A model generated the notes under the pieces. The model saw only the letters and a list, made by a program, of their open reading frames with translations. It was not told where the DNA came from and did not search any database. The translations under genes were made by a program, and so were the position numbers. Positions 25,134 through 35,476 of a stretch of 64,000 nucleotides of DNA are shown in pieces. Each line of letters begins with the position of its first letter. Position 1 is the first letter of the stretch. Source of the stretch: Epiperipatus broadwayi (lineage: Eukaryota > Onychophora > Udeonychophora > Euonychophora > Peripatidae); NCBI GenBank assembly GCA_028023455.1, contig JAQFVV010000947.1:88458-152457 (forward strand), written 5' to 3'.

Positions 25134-25177
25134 CTTTCAGATCATGATTTCAAGCTATTTGCTATCGTCAGTGAAAG
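25134..25177 (-). ncRNA. Hammerhead ribozyme, type I, array unit 1
   Basis: Minus-strand order: stem I CTTTCA, core CTGACGA (sharing no base with stem I), stem II TAGC-AAATA-GCTT, GAAA, self-complementary stem III ATCATGAT, H17 = C, stem I return TGAAAG (6 perfect pairs). The cleavage triplet is ATC, with predicted cleavage between 25140 and 25139. The weak points are a two-base loop in stem III, as in other animal hammerheads thought to work as dimers, and a U-U pair closing stem II. Confidence 0.75.
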
Positions 25178-25542
25178 ACAGGAATAAAGAAACTAGATCT
25201 AAATACAAACTCTGAGCGTTTATGAAACAATTTCTATTCAGCTTGCAAGCGTGAATTTTTTTAGACACGTAATGTCTTCAAACTCAGCATAGCAAACCAG
25301 ATAGCTATATGGGTCTGATCTCAGTTCAGCATCACCACATAGTAGAAGCCTCTGCAATCTATATCATTGCAAGAAAGACCTCAAAGGTACATTTATGATA
25401 AACAAAAATGCAAGTTAAAAAACTTGCTAACGCTTGTATTTATGTCCACAGATGGCATCCTACCAAAAACACCTATCAAGCGTATTTTCGTTTACATAAA
25501 CGTCAGAGTAGTTAGTATTCACTATCTCTAACTATAATTCCA

Positions 25543-25586
25543 CTTTCAGATCATGATTTCAAGCTATTTGCTATCGTCAGTGAAAG
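25543..25586 (-). ncRNA. Hammerhead ribozyme, array unit 2
   Basis: Identical in all motif positions to unit 1. The predicted cleavage is 409 bases from the previous one. Confidence 0.75.
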
Positions 25587-25951
25587 ACAGGAATAAAGAA
25601 ACTAGATCTAAATACAAACTCTGAGCGTTTATGAAACAATTTCTATTCAGCTTGCAAGCGTGAATTTTTTTAGACACGTAATGTCTTCAAACTCAGCATA
25701 GCAAACCAGATAGCTATATGGGTCTGATCTCAGTTCAGCATCACCACATAGTAGAAGCCTCTGCAATCTATATCATTGCAAGAAAGACCTCAAAGGTACA
25801 TTTATGATAAACAAAAATGCAAGTTAAAAAACTTGCTAACGCTTGTATTTATGTCCACAGATGGCGTCCTACCAAAAACACCTATCAAGCGTATTTTCGT
25901 TTACATAAACGTCAGAGTAGTTAGTATTCACTATCTCTAACTATAATTCCA

Positions 25952-25995
25952 CTTTCAGATCATGATTTCAAGCTATTTGCTATCGTCAGTGAAAG
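25952..25995 (-). ncRNA. Hammerhead ribozyme, array unit 3
   Basis: Identical in all motif positions to unit 1. It is the last minus-sense copy before the orientation flip. Confidence 0.75.
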
Positions 25996-26629
25996 ACAGG
26001 AATAAAGAAACTAGATCTAAATACAAACTCTGAGCGTTTATGAAACAATTTCTATTCAGCTTGCAAGCGTGAATTTTTTAGACACGTAATGTCTTCAAAC
26101 TCAGCATAGCAAACCAGGTAGCTATATGGGTCTGATCTCAGTTCAGCATCACCACATAGTAGAAGCCTCTGCAATCTATATCATTGCAAGAAAGACCTCA
26201 AAGGTACATTTATGATAAACAAAAATGCAAGTTAAAAAACTTGCTAACGCTTGTATTTATGTCCACAGATGGCGTCCTACCAAAAACACCTATCAAGCGT
26301 ATTTTCGTTTATGTAAACGAAAATACGCTTGATAGGTGTTTTTGGTAGGACGCCATCTGTGGACATAAATACAAGCGTTAGCAAGTTTTTTAACTTGCAT
26401 TTTTGTTTATCATAAATGTACCTTTGAGGTCTTTCTTGCAATGATATAGATTGCAGAGGCTTCTACTATGTGGTGATGCTGAACTGAGATCAGACCCATA
26501 TAGCTATCTGGTTTGCTATGCTGAGTTTGAAGACATTACGTGTCTAAAAAATTCACGCTTGCAAGCTGAATAGAAATTGTTTCATAAACGCTCAGAGTTT
26601 GTATTTAGATCTAGTTTCTTTATTCCTGT

Positions 26630-26673
26630 CTTTCACTGACGATAGCAAATAGCCTGAAATCATGATCTGAAAG
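26630..26673 (+). ncRNA. Hammerhead ribozyme, array unit 4
   Basis: First plus-sense copy. It differs from the others at the base just before GAAA (GCCT instead of GCTT), changing the stem II closing position from U-U to U-C. Confidence 0.72.
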
Positions 26674-27037
26674 TGGAATTATAGTTAGAGATAGTGAATA
26701 CTAACTACTCTGACGTTTATGTAAACGAAAATACGCTTGATAGGTGTTTTTGGTAGGACGCCATCTGTGGACATAAATACAAGCGTTAGCAAGTTTTTTA
26801 ACTTGCATTTTTGTTTATCATAAATGTACCTTTGAGGTCTTTCTTGCAATGATATAGATTGCAGAGGCTTCTACTATGTGGTGATGCTGAACTGAGATCA
26901 GACCCATATAGCTATCTGGTTTGCTATGCTGAGTTTGAAGACATTACGTGTCTAAAAAATTCACGCTTGCAAGCTGAATAGAAATTGTTTCATAAACGCT
27001 CAGAGTTTGTATTTAGATCTAGTTTCTTTATTCCTGT

Positions 27038-27081
27038 CTTTCACTGACGATAGCAAATAGCTTGAAATCATGATCTGAAAG
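27038..27081 (+). ncRNA. Hammerhead ribozyme, array unit 5
   Basis: Matches the array consensus in core and stems. Confidence 0.75.
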
Positions 27082-27445
27082 TGGAATTATAGTTAGAGAT
27101 AGTGAATACTAACTACTCTGACGTTTATGTAAATGAAAATACGCTTGATAGGTGTTTTTGGTAGGACGCCATCTGTGGACATAAATACAAGCGTTAGCAA
27201 GTTTTTTAACTTGCATTTTTGTTTATCATAAATGTACCTTTGAGGTCTTTCTTGCAATGATATAGATTGCAGAGGCTTCTACTATGTGGTGATGCTGAAC
27301 TGAGATCAGACCCATATAGCTATCTGGTTTGCTATGCTGAGTTTGAAGACATTACGTGTCTAAAAAATTCACGCTTGCAAGCTGAATAGAAATTGTTTCA
27401 TAAACGCTCAGAGTTTGTATTTAGATCTAGTTTCTTTATTCCTGT

Positions 27446-27489
27446 CTTTCACTGACGATAGAAAATAGCTTGAAATCATGATCTGAAAG
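27446..27489 (+). ncRNA. Hammerhead ribozyme, array unit 6 (stem II variant)
   Basis: Stem II 5' strand reads TAGA instead of TAGC, losing one of the three stem II pairs. The core and stems I and III are unchanged. This is the unit most likely to be weakened. Confidence 0.65.
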
Positions 27490-27853
27490 TGGAATTATAG
27501 TTAGAGATAGTGAATACTAACTACTCTGACGTTTATGTAAACGAAAATACGCTTGATAGGTGTTTTTGGTAGGACGCCATCTGTGGACATAAATACAAGC
27601 GTTAGCAAGTTTTTTAACTTGCATTTTTGTTTATCATAAATGTACCTTTGAGGTCTTTCTTGCAATGATATAGATTGCAGAGGCTTCTACTATGTGGTGA
27701 TGCTGAACTGAGATCAGACCCATATAGCTATCTGGTTTGCTATGCTGAGTTTGAAGACATTACGTGTCTAAAAAATTCACGCTTGCAAGCTGAATAGAAA
27801 TTGTTTCATAAACGCTCAGAGTTTGTATTTAGATCTAGTTTCTTTATTCCTGT

Positions 27854-27897
27854 CTTTCACTGACGATAGCAAATAGCTTGAAATCATGATCTGAAAG
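27854..27897 (+). ncRNA. Hammerhead ribozyme, array unit 7
   Basis: Matches the array consensus. Confidence 0.75.
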
Positions 27898-28261
27898 TGG
27901 AATTATAGTTAGAGATAGTGAATACTAACTACTCTAACGTTTATGTAAACGAAAATACGCTTGATAGGTGTTTTTGGTAGGACGCCATCTGTGGACATAA
28001 ATACAAGCGTTAGCAAGTTTTTTAACTTGCATTTTTGTTTATCATAAATGTACCTTTGAGGTCTTTCTTGCAATGATATAGATTGCAGAGGCTTCTACTA
28101 TGTGGTGATGCTGAACTGAGATCAGACCCATATAGCTATCTGGTTTGCTATGCTGAGTTTGAAGACATTACGTGTCTAAAAAATTCACGCTTGCAAGCTG
28201 AATAGAAATTGTTTCATAAACGCTCAGAGTTTGTATTTAGATCTAGTTTCTTTATTCCTGT

Positions 28262-28305
28262 CTTTCACTGACGATAGCAAATAGCTTGAAATCATGATCT
28301 GAAAG
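28262..28305 (+). ncRNA. Hammerhead ribozyme, array unit 8
   Basis: Matches the array consensus. Confidence 0.75.
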
Positions 28306-28669
28306 TGGAATTATAGTTAGAGATAGTGAATACTAACTACTCTGACGTTTATGTAAACGAAAATACGCTTGATAGGTGTTTTTGGTAGGACGCCATCTGT
28401 GGACATAAATACAAGCGTTAGCAAGTTTTTTAACTTGCATTTTTGTTTATCATAAATGTACCTTTGAGGTCTTTCTTGCAATGATATAGATTGCAGAGGC
28501 TTCTACTATGTGGTGATGCTGAACTGAGATCAGACCCATATAGCTATCTGGTTTGCTATGCTGAGTTTGAAGACATTACGTGTCTAAAAAATTCACGCTT
28601 GCAAGCTGAATAGAAATTGTTTCATAAACGCTCAGAGTTTGTATTTAGATCTAGTTTCTTTATTCCTGT

Positions 28670-28713
28670 CTTTCACTGACGATAGCAAATAGCTTGAAAT
28701 CATGATCTGAAAG
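28670..28713 (+). ncRNA. Hammerhead ribozyme, array unit 9
   Basis: Matches the array consensus. Confidence 0.75.
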
Positions 28714-29077
28714 TGGAATTATAGTTAGAGATAGTGAATACTAACTACTCTGACGTTTATGTAAATGAAAATACGCTTGATAGGTGTTTTTGGTAGGATG
28801 CCATCTGTGGACATAAATACAAGCGTTAGCAAGTTTTTTAACTTGCATTTTTGTTTATCATAAATGTACCTTTGAGGTCTTTCTTGCAATGATATAGATT
28901 GCAGAGGCTTCTACTATGTGGTGATGCTGAACTGAGATCAGACCCATATAGCTATCTGGTTTGCTATGCTGAGTTTGAAGACATTATGTGTCTAAAAAAT
29001 TCACGCTTGCAAGCTGAATAGAAATTGTTTCATAAACGCTCAGAGTTTGTATTTAGATCTAGTTTCTTTATTCCTGT

Positions 29078-29121
29078 CTTTCACTGACGATAGCAAATAG
29101 CTTGAAATCATGATCTGAAAG
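29078..29121 (+). ncRNA. Hammerhead ribozyme, array unit 10
   Basis: Matches the array consensus. The unit has a few substitutions elsewhere (for example ATTATGTG for ATTACGTG) but none in the motif. Confidence 0.75.
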
Positions 29122-29485
29122 TGGAATTATAGTTAGAGATAGTGAATACTAACTACTCTGACGTTTATGTAAACGAAAATATGCTTGATAGGTGTTTTTG
29201 GTAGGACGCCATCTGTGGACATAAATACAAGTGTTAGCAAGTTTTTTAACTTGCATTTTTGTTTATCATAAATGTACCTTTGAGGTCTTTCTTGCAATGA
29301 TATAGATTGCAGAGGCTTCTACTATGTGGTGATGCTGAACTGAGATCAGACCCATATAGCTATCTGGTTTGCTATGCTGAGTTTGAAGACATTACGTGTC
29401 TAAAAAATTCACGCTTGCAAGCTGAATAGAAATTGTTTCATAAACGCTCAGAGTTTGTATTTAGATCTAGTTTCTTTATTCCTGT

Positions 29486-29529
29486 CTTTCACTGACGATA
29501 GCAAATAGCTTGAAATCATGATCTGAAAG
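29486..29529 (+). ncRNA. Hammerhead ribozyme, array unit 11
   Basis: Matches the array consensus. Confidence 0.75.
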
Positions 29530-29891
29530 TGGAATTATAGTTAGAGATAGTGAATACTAACTACTCTGACGTTTATGTAAACGAAAATACGCTTGATAGG
29601 TGTTTTTGGTAGGACGCCATCTGTGGACATAAATACAAGCGTTAGCAAGTTAAAAAACTTGCTAACGTTTATCATAAATGTACCTTTGAAATCTTTCTTG
29701 CAATGATATAGATTGCAGAGGCTTCTACTATGTGGTGATGCTGAACTGAGATCAGACCCATATAGCTATCTGGTTTGCTATGCTGAGTTTGAAGACATTA
29801 CGTGTCTAAAAAATTCACGCTTGCAAGCTGAATAGAAATTGTTTCATAAACGCTCAGAGTTTGTATTTAGATCTAGTTTCTTTATTCCTGT

Positions 29892-29935
29892 CTTTCACTG
29901 ACGATAGCAAATAGCTTGAAATCATGATCTGAAAG
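29892..29935 (+). ncRNA. Hammerhead ribozyme, array unit 12
   Basis: Matches the array consensus. It lies 406 rather than 408 bases from the previous copy because of the rearranged hairpin at about 29640. Confidence 0.75.
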
Positions 29936-30299
29936 TGGAATTATAGTTAGAGATAGTGAATACTAACTACTCTGACGTTTATGTAAACGAAAATACGCTT
30001 GATAGGTGTTTTTGGTAGGACGCCATCTGTGGACATAAATACAAGCGTTAGCAAGTTAAAAAACTTGCATTTTTGTTTATCATAAATGTACCTTTGAGGT
30101 CTTTCTTGCAATGATATAGATTGCAGAGGCTTCTACTATGTGGTGATGCTGAACTGAGATCAGACCCATATAGCTATCTGGTTTGCTATGCTGAGTTTGA
30201 AGACATTACATGTCTAAAAAATTCACGCTTGCAAGCTGAATAGAAATTGTTTCATAAACGCTCAGAGTTTGTATTTAGATCTAGTTTCTTTATTCCTGT

Positions 30300-30343
30300 C
30301 TTTCACTGACGATAGCAAATAGCTTGAAATCATGATCTGAAAG
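30300..30343 (+). ncRNA. Hammerhead ribozyme, array unit 13
   Basis: Matches the array consensus. Confidence 0.75.
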
Positions 30344-30707
30344 TGGAATTATAGTTAGAGATAGTGAATACTAACTACTCTGACGTTTATGTAAACGAAA
30401 ATACGCTTGATAGGTGTTTTTGGTAGGACGCCATCTGTGGACATAAATACAAGCGTTAGCAAGTTTTTTAACTTGCATTTTTGTTTATCATAAATGTACC
30501 TTTGAGGTCTTTCTTGCAATGATATAGATTGCAGAGGCTTCTACTATGTGGTGATGCTGAACTGAGATCAGACCCATATAGCTATCTGGTTTGCTATGCT
30601 GAGTTTGAAGACATTACGTGTCTAAAAAATTCACGCTTGCAAGCTGAATAGAAATTGTTTCATAAACGCTCAGAGTTTGTATTTAGATCTAGTTTCTTTA
30701 TTCCTGT

Positions 30708-30751
30708 CTTTCACTGACGATAGCAAATAGCTTGAAATCATGATCTGAAAG
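30708..30751 (+). ncRNA. Hammerhead ribozyme, array unit 14
   Basis: Matches the array consensus. Confidence 0.75.
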
Positions 30752-31115
30752 TGGAATTATAGTTAGAGATAGTGAATACTAACTACTCTGACGTTTATGT
30801 AAACGAAAATACGCTTGATAGGTGTTTTTGGTAGGACGCCATCTGTGGACATAAATACAAGCGTTAGCAAGTTTTTTAACTTGCATTTTTGTTTATCATA
30901 AATGTACCTTTGAGGTCTTTCTTGCAATGATATAGATTGCAGAGGCTTCTACTATGTGGTGATGCTGAACTGAGATCAGACCCATATAGCTATCTGGTTT
31001 GCTATGCTGAGTTTGAAGACATTACGTGTCTAAAAAATTCACGCTTGCAAGCTGAATAGAAATTGTTTCATAAACGCTCAGAGTTTGTATTTAGATCTAG
31101 TTTCTTTATTCCTGT

Positions 31116-31159
31116 CTTTCACTGACGATAGCAAATAGCTTGAAATCATGATCTGAAAG
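31116..31159 (+). ncRNA. Hammerhead ribozyme, array unit 15
   Basis: Matches the array consensus and is the last copy before the array ends at 31307. Confidence 0.75.
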
Positions 31160-31307
31160 TGGAATTATAGTTAGAGATAGTGAATACTAACTACTCTGAC
31201 GTTTATGTAAACGAAAATACGCTTGATAGGTGTTTTTGGTAGGACGCCATCTGTGGACATAAATACAAGCGTTAGCAAGTTTTTTAACTTGCATTTTTGT
31301 TTATCAT

Positions 31308-31323
31308 ATATATATATATATAT
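31308..31323. repeat. (TA)n at right end of the array
   Basis: Short AT run that replaces the expected AAATGTACC of the monomer immediately after CAT. Confidence 0.85.
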
Positions 31324-31489
31324 TATTTCTACTGATAGAACTCCATTTAAGATTAATTCTATGATTACTTTAATTCATTATGCTTTTTTCTGTATTAATC
31401 ATATAATCAAAAATGTAGCAGAATTTAAATAGAAGAAAAAGATTTGTTATTTCAAGATATTTGTGGTTGTTAACTTCTAATTTATTTTT

Positions 31490-31900
31490 ACCAATATTTA
31501 TTTTAATTTCTGGGAAAACCATTTAACATTACTTTAGACTTTGCAGTATTTATCTTTATTTCTATTTTCTTGCCTTCATATGATAACTCTGGCAACATTT
31601 CCCTGAAACTCTGAAACATTATTTGCAAAAACAAGTCCATCAACAAAATATAAATAATTTAAATAACCTCAATTTTTATTTTTTTAACAACCAATTTTAA
31701 TTTATAAAACATTCTTGCCAAATAATGTAAAAAATAACTTGTCCTACATCTTTATCAACATTAATCTTTTTTAATATCATAATAATACATTCTGATGAAT
31801 ATTTTTAGAATATGATGGATTTCCAATATTAACTTTGATAGACCAAGACTTTACTCATTGTGGAAAAGCCTTTCGATAATCTATAAAGCCCGAGTGTAAT
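31490..31900 (-). pseudogene. RTE-like LINE reverse transcriptase fragment (minus strand)
   Basis: No long ORF, but the minus-strand translation shows RT landmarks in order across frames: FIDYRKAF near 31850-31880 (RT motif A region), then FVDGLVFANNVSEFQ near 31590-31640 where YADD is expected, then INTAKSKV with MLNGF near 31510-31550. The last block matches the equivalent block of the fragment at 14740-15495 (KTKVMFNGF), so both come from related elements. It is heavily decayed. Confidence 0.65.
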
Positions 31901-33170
31901 GGCAAATCACATTAATCCTTTCAATAATGTTTCTTTACTAATTAGATATGATCTACTATACTAAAACTATTTTCAATACTATCCATTATTTACAAAAATA
32001 AGGTATCACATCATGAAGTTAAAATGACATCTAATTATGCTAACATTTTTATGGCACAACCAGAAATATCTATATTTAAAAATACTAGATTTAAAACTCG
32101 TACCTGAGTTAATTCCATATGTAATATATTTACAACATAGATGCACAATGAAGATGAATTTTATACTCTCTTTGAATGCATACATAATTTCAACAAAAAC
32201 ATAATTTATAATGATCTCTTTAAAAAATAGATGTCCATATCTGTAATGTTAAAATTAATTATATTGGCAATATTTTCACTATTGGTGTATGTGACAAACT
32301 CTATGTATATTTCCAAAAATCGGTCAAAATTTAATACTTTTAGATTCAATTTTTTAACATTTAAATAAAGAATATAATTTTAAAAAAACAAATACAACAA
32401 TAAACTCTTACAGCTATTTTAAAAATATTAGGCACTGTAACACATTATTGGATAAAGCAATTACAAAATCATTAAAATTTAAAAGTAAACAGTTTTTACT
32501 ACATAAGAAGAAAAGCAAGCAGCAGATACTTTATCAATAGATATTATTTTTAATAAAAAAATATTTTGCATTAATTGCCTTCTTCAAAAACACTTTGCCA
32601 TGATAAATTCTAAAAACTACATAAAAACCACTTTCTCCATCCAAACTAAAATTATCTTTTGAGGATACAATATTCTTAAAAATAAATTAGATAAAGTATA
32701 ATAATTTAAAGTCAGAAATCATAAAATATGGACCAGCTAATATTTAAAACAATTTTAAAAGATGTATTTTCATCATTATCAACTGCAAACAAAAAAATTG
32801 ATGTATTTAGCAGAGTGATAAGAATCTTAAACCATGTAAATGAATTGGAAAACAGTAGATACATTAAATGAGTCGTTATACATGTTGCATTCTACATAAA
32901 AATGACCGGTCTTTATAACTGATAATTTAAAAATGTTCATAATGCAAAAAAAAAATTTTCCATAAAAGAAAAGCCAAAAACTTTCTACAAGCAATGCGGT
33001 TAAACAATAACTCTTTATATACTTATTTAATTTATAACACATATACGTATAAATTTGTGTACACATATGTATGTGTGTACATATTCTATTTCATATATAC
33101 ACGTAGAGATATGAAAGTGTATGTTGTGTGCACATTTTATTGTGCATATATAGATGTAAAGATATAAACA

Positions 33171-33174
<4 letters not shown>
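31901..33174. other. AT-rich intergenic, no gene seen
   Basis: The minus-strand open frame 32827-33066 is cysteine- and phenylalanine-rich but shows no family features. Part of 31900-32250 could be more of the decayed LINE, but I could not align it. Confidence 0.4.
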
Positions 33175-33201
<27 letters not shown>

Positions 33202-33257
33202 GTAAAGATATAAACGTGTTTATATATGTGTGTTTGTGTGTGTGTGTGTGTGTGTAA
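33175..33257. repeat. (TA)n and (TG)n microsatellites
   Basis: Pure TA dinucleotides at about 33175-33201 and TG dinucleotides at about 33227-33255, separated by a short spacer. Confidence 0.85.
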
Positions 33258-35377
33258 AGCAAAAATGGACTTTTCGTTCATAAACAGAATTAATAATTAA
33301 TATATAAGTTCTTAATATACTTTTTACATATTTGAGATTTATTAAATATGCATAATCCGTTTACACCTTTAAATATGCTTTTTGTAGTTGTAAATTAAAC
33401 ATACTTTCATAGCAGATAATATAATCATAAAATTATTTAAATGATTTTAAATATTTACTATAATTAATAGATAGATAGTTGGTTAAATGCTAGTGTAATT
33501 TCTTTTTCATCAACGAAAATTTACAAGATATTTTTTTGTCTTTCTATGCTTTAAAATAATTTTGTATACTTTTTTTTGTAAGATATTTAGCTCCATTTTC
33601 TGATAAAAGGTAATAACTATTTCAGTAAGAGTGCTGTGCATTTAGGTGAGAGAATAACAAATAGATTCTGCACCAGAGTTATATGTTATATGTTATCATC
33701 AGATCATAAACTATTATCCAACATGAAAACTCCTGACACATTGTCTCTTGATATGTTTGTTTCAATCATAAACTTATTTTCATCAAGTGATTCAGAATTT
33801 TGAAAATCTGATTTTCACATCAAATAATAATCAAACCCTTTTATTTATGTATTATAAAAATAACATTCGTTTTTAAAATATAAAAATTTACAATCAATCC
33901 ATTCATATATATGTAATATTTAAATAAATTTGTTACGATTTTATTTTTCGAAGCCCTATGATTGTCAGATATCACTATAATTGTCTATAATTTTTACAAA
34001 TGGTGTTAAATATTGTTTATATTTCAGATATTAACGGTTTCTCACTAATATACACTTTAATTTAATTTAAAGATGCAATGTATTATATAACTTTATAAAT
34101 TATTAAAATTCACTTTTATTCCTTTTTGAAAAGCCTTGCGTTTATTGTTTATAAACTAAAATAACATTTCATTGCATTATTAAAATGGTATTTAAGCTAT
34201 TGTGATATTGAACACACTCAAGTGGAGATAATTTAAATCTCATTACAAAACTTATAATACAAATAGAAATGGTCCCTATCCTAAATAGTTTGTGTTTAAT
34301 GAATATTCATTATTTTTATTCTTCCAAAATTTCACTCTATAATCCATGATTAGTTCACTGACAGTTATTTTTCCAAAATTATTTAACAGGTTTGATAATA
34401 TCTTTTTTCAATGACATTGATCTACTTAAGGTATGTTGTTTGATCTTCAAAGAGCAATAAGTATATTGTTTATCATAATTTTAAACCAATTCTGAGTGTA
34501 AGTATGTCACAAATTTCTAAGGCAATTAGATTTCTGGTTGTTTATCTTCTTAAGTTGTGAGGGATGTTATTGCATTTCAATTTCCCAAAAGCTTATTTTT
34601 GTAAAAAAAAAATTGCAAAAACACAGTCAGTAAATTATGTCATAAACTTACAGGTGTGAATAAATAAATATTGAAGTAAACTGTAGACAAAAGGCAAAAT
34701 CTGATCTATTTGGCATAATAGTTTTAATAATTCAAAACTATTTTTAAGTCTCGAACATTTTTGGCTATATATTAAATAATTTCCAGGTTAAAATGAAAAT
34801 TTATCTAATTTAAAATTTTATCAGCATTATAAGGTAAGCAATTATTTATTATGCTATTATTAAATCAAATTTGATGATGAAATTCTTAGAAATTTCTTAA
34901 TGGTTTCTCTAGGCAGACATGGTAAAGCCTCAAGTAGCTACAATGTAGAATTTCAATATTTATCACTTAAAAACTTTACAAGGCAATCTTCCCAAGAATA
35001 GAACCTTGAATTTCTTTGAGCGCTTTCTTTTATACTGTATAAAACATAATCAAAAAATGATATAGATTCGAACTCTTCTTTTACTCAATTATAGTTTGTA
35101 CGTGAAACCTGGAGGCAGTTGTTTAGTGATAATTTTTTTACAATCAATGGAAACTTTTCTTCTTGCTTTCTATGTAGCAAATTCAGTCATTTTAGTTTCT
35201 ATTTTACACATATAAAACATTTTTATAACATTTTAAAACTTAAATTACCATTATTTACTTTTATTCTAGTAATAAATATTATATTTACTGTTTACATATC
35301 AAAACAATTAAAATTCAACTTTTAAATTTATCATTCTCATAATGTTATAGATTATTCTTATGGTTTTATACTGTATA
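33258..35377. other. AT-rich intergenic, no gene seen
   Basis: No coding or RNA features were recognised. The open frame 35119-35325 is low-complexity and hydrophobic. Confidence 0.4.
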
Positions 35378-35380
35378 TAT

Positions 35381-35407
35381 ATAAGACATATTTGCGGGTT
35401 CATCCAT
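35381..35407 (-). repeat. PLE-2 3' terminal redundancy
   Basis: Matches 37908-37945, including the ATGGATGAACCC start-codon region, and lies about 210 bp beyond the end of the GIY-YIG frame. Confidence 0.75.
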
Positions 35408-35430
35408 GTTAAAAAATTTAAATATTGATA

Positions 35431-35476
35431 TACCGACATTTCGACTTGATCACACAAGTCATCTACTGGGTGATAA
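35431..35476 (-). ncRNA. Hammerhead-ribozyme-like motif in PLE-2 terminal repeat
   Basis: On the minus strand: ACC, core CAGTAGA (consensus CTGANGA, two changes), T, a perfect 6-bp stem GACTTG-TGTGAT-CAAGTC, GAAA, then ATGT, C and GGT. The short ATGT stem III and the ACC/GGT stem I fit the minimal hammerheads reported in PLE terminal repeats. The core is mutated, so activity is doubtful. Confidence 0.5.

Larger units (their letters stand above)
25033..26310 (-). repeat. 408-bp retrozyme-like tandem array, minus-sense block (about 3.1 units)
   Basis: Monomers begin at 25033, 25442, 25851 and 26259 (measured at ATGTCCACAG), giving periods of 409, 409 and 408. Units are almost identical to each other and to the inverted block that follows. 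Orientation is named by the hammerhead motif, which here lies on the minus strand. The block's 3' end stops right after CAT and enters (TA)n. No ORF spans a unit. Animal retrozymes are small tandem repeats of a few hundred bp with type-I hammerheads, which this matches in size and content. Confidence 0.85.
26311..31307 (+). repeat. 408-bp retrozyme-like tandem array, plus-sense block (about 12 units)
   Basis: Units measured at CTGTGGACAT start at 26357, 26765, 27173, 27581, 27989, 28397, 28805, 29213, 29621, 30027, 30435, 30843 and 31251. All periods are 408 except one of 406. The orientation flips at about 26311 inside a near-palindrome (CGTTTATGTAAACG). Differences are single substitutions, so amplification or homogenisation is recent. 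Each unit carries a hammerhead and a separate GCAAGTT...AACTTGC hairpin. The right end stops after CAT at 31307 and runs into (TA)n. The expected product is a 408-nt RNA per cleavage cycle. Confidence 0.85.

Noticed and set aside
25033-31307. CRISPR-like array
   Set aside because: Repeats are 408 bp, contiguous, without unique spacers and in both orientations in a eukaryotic context.
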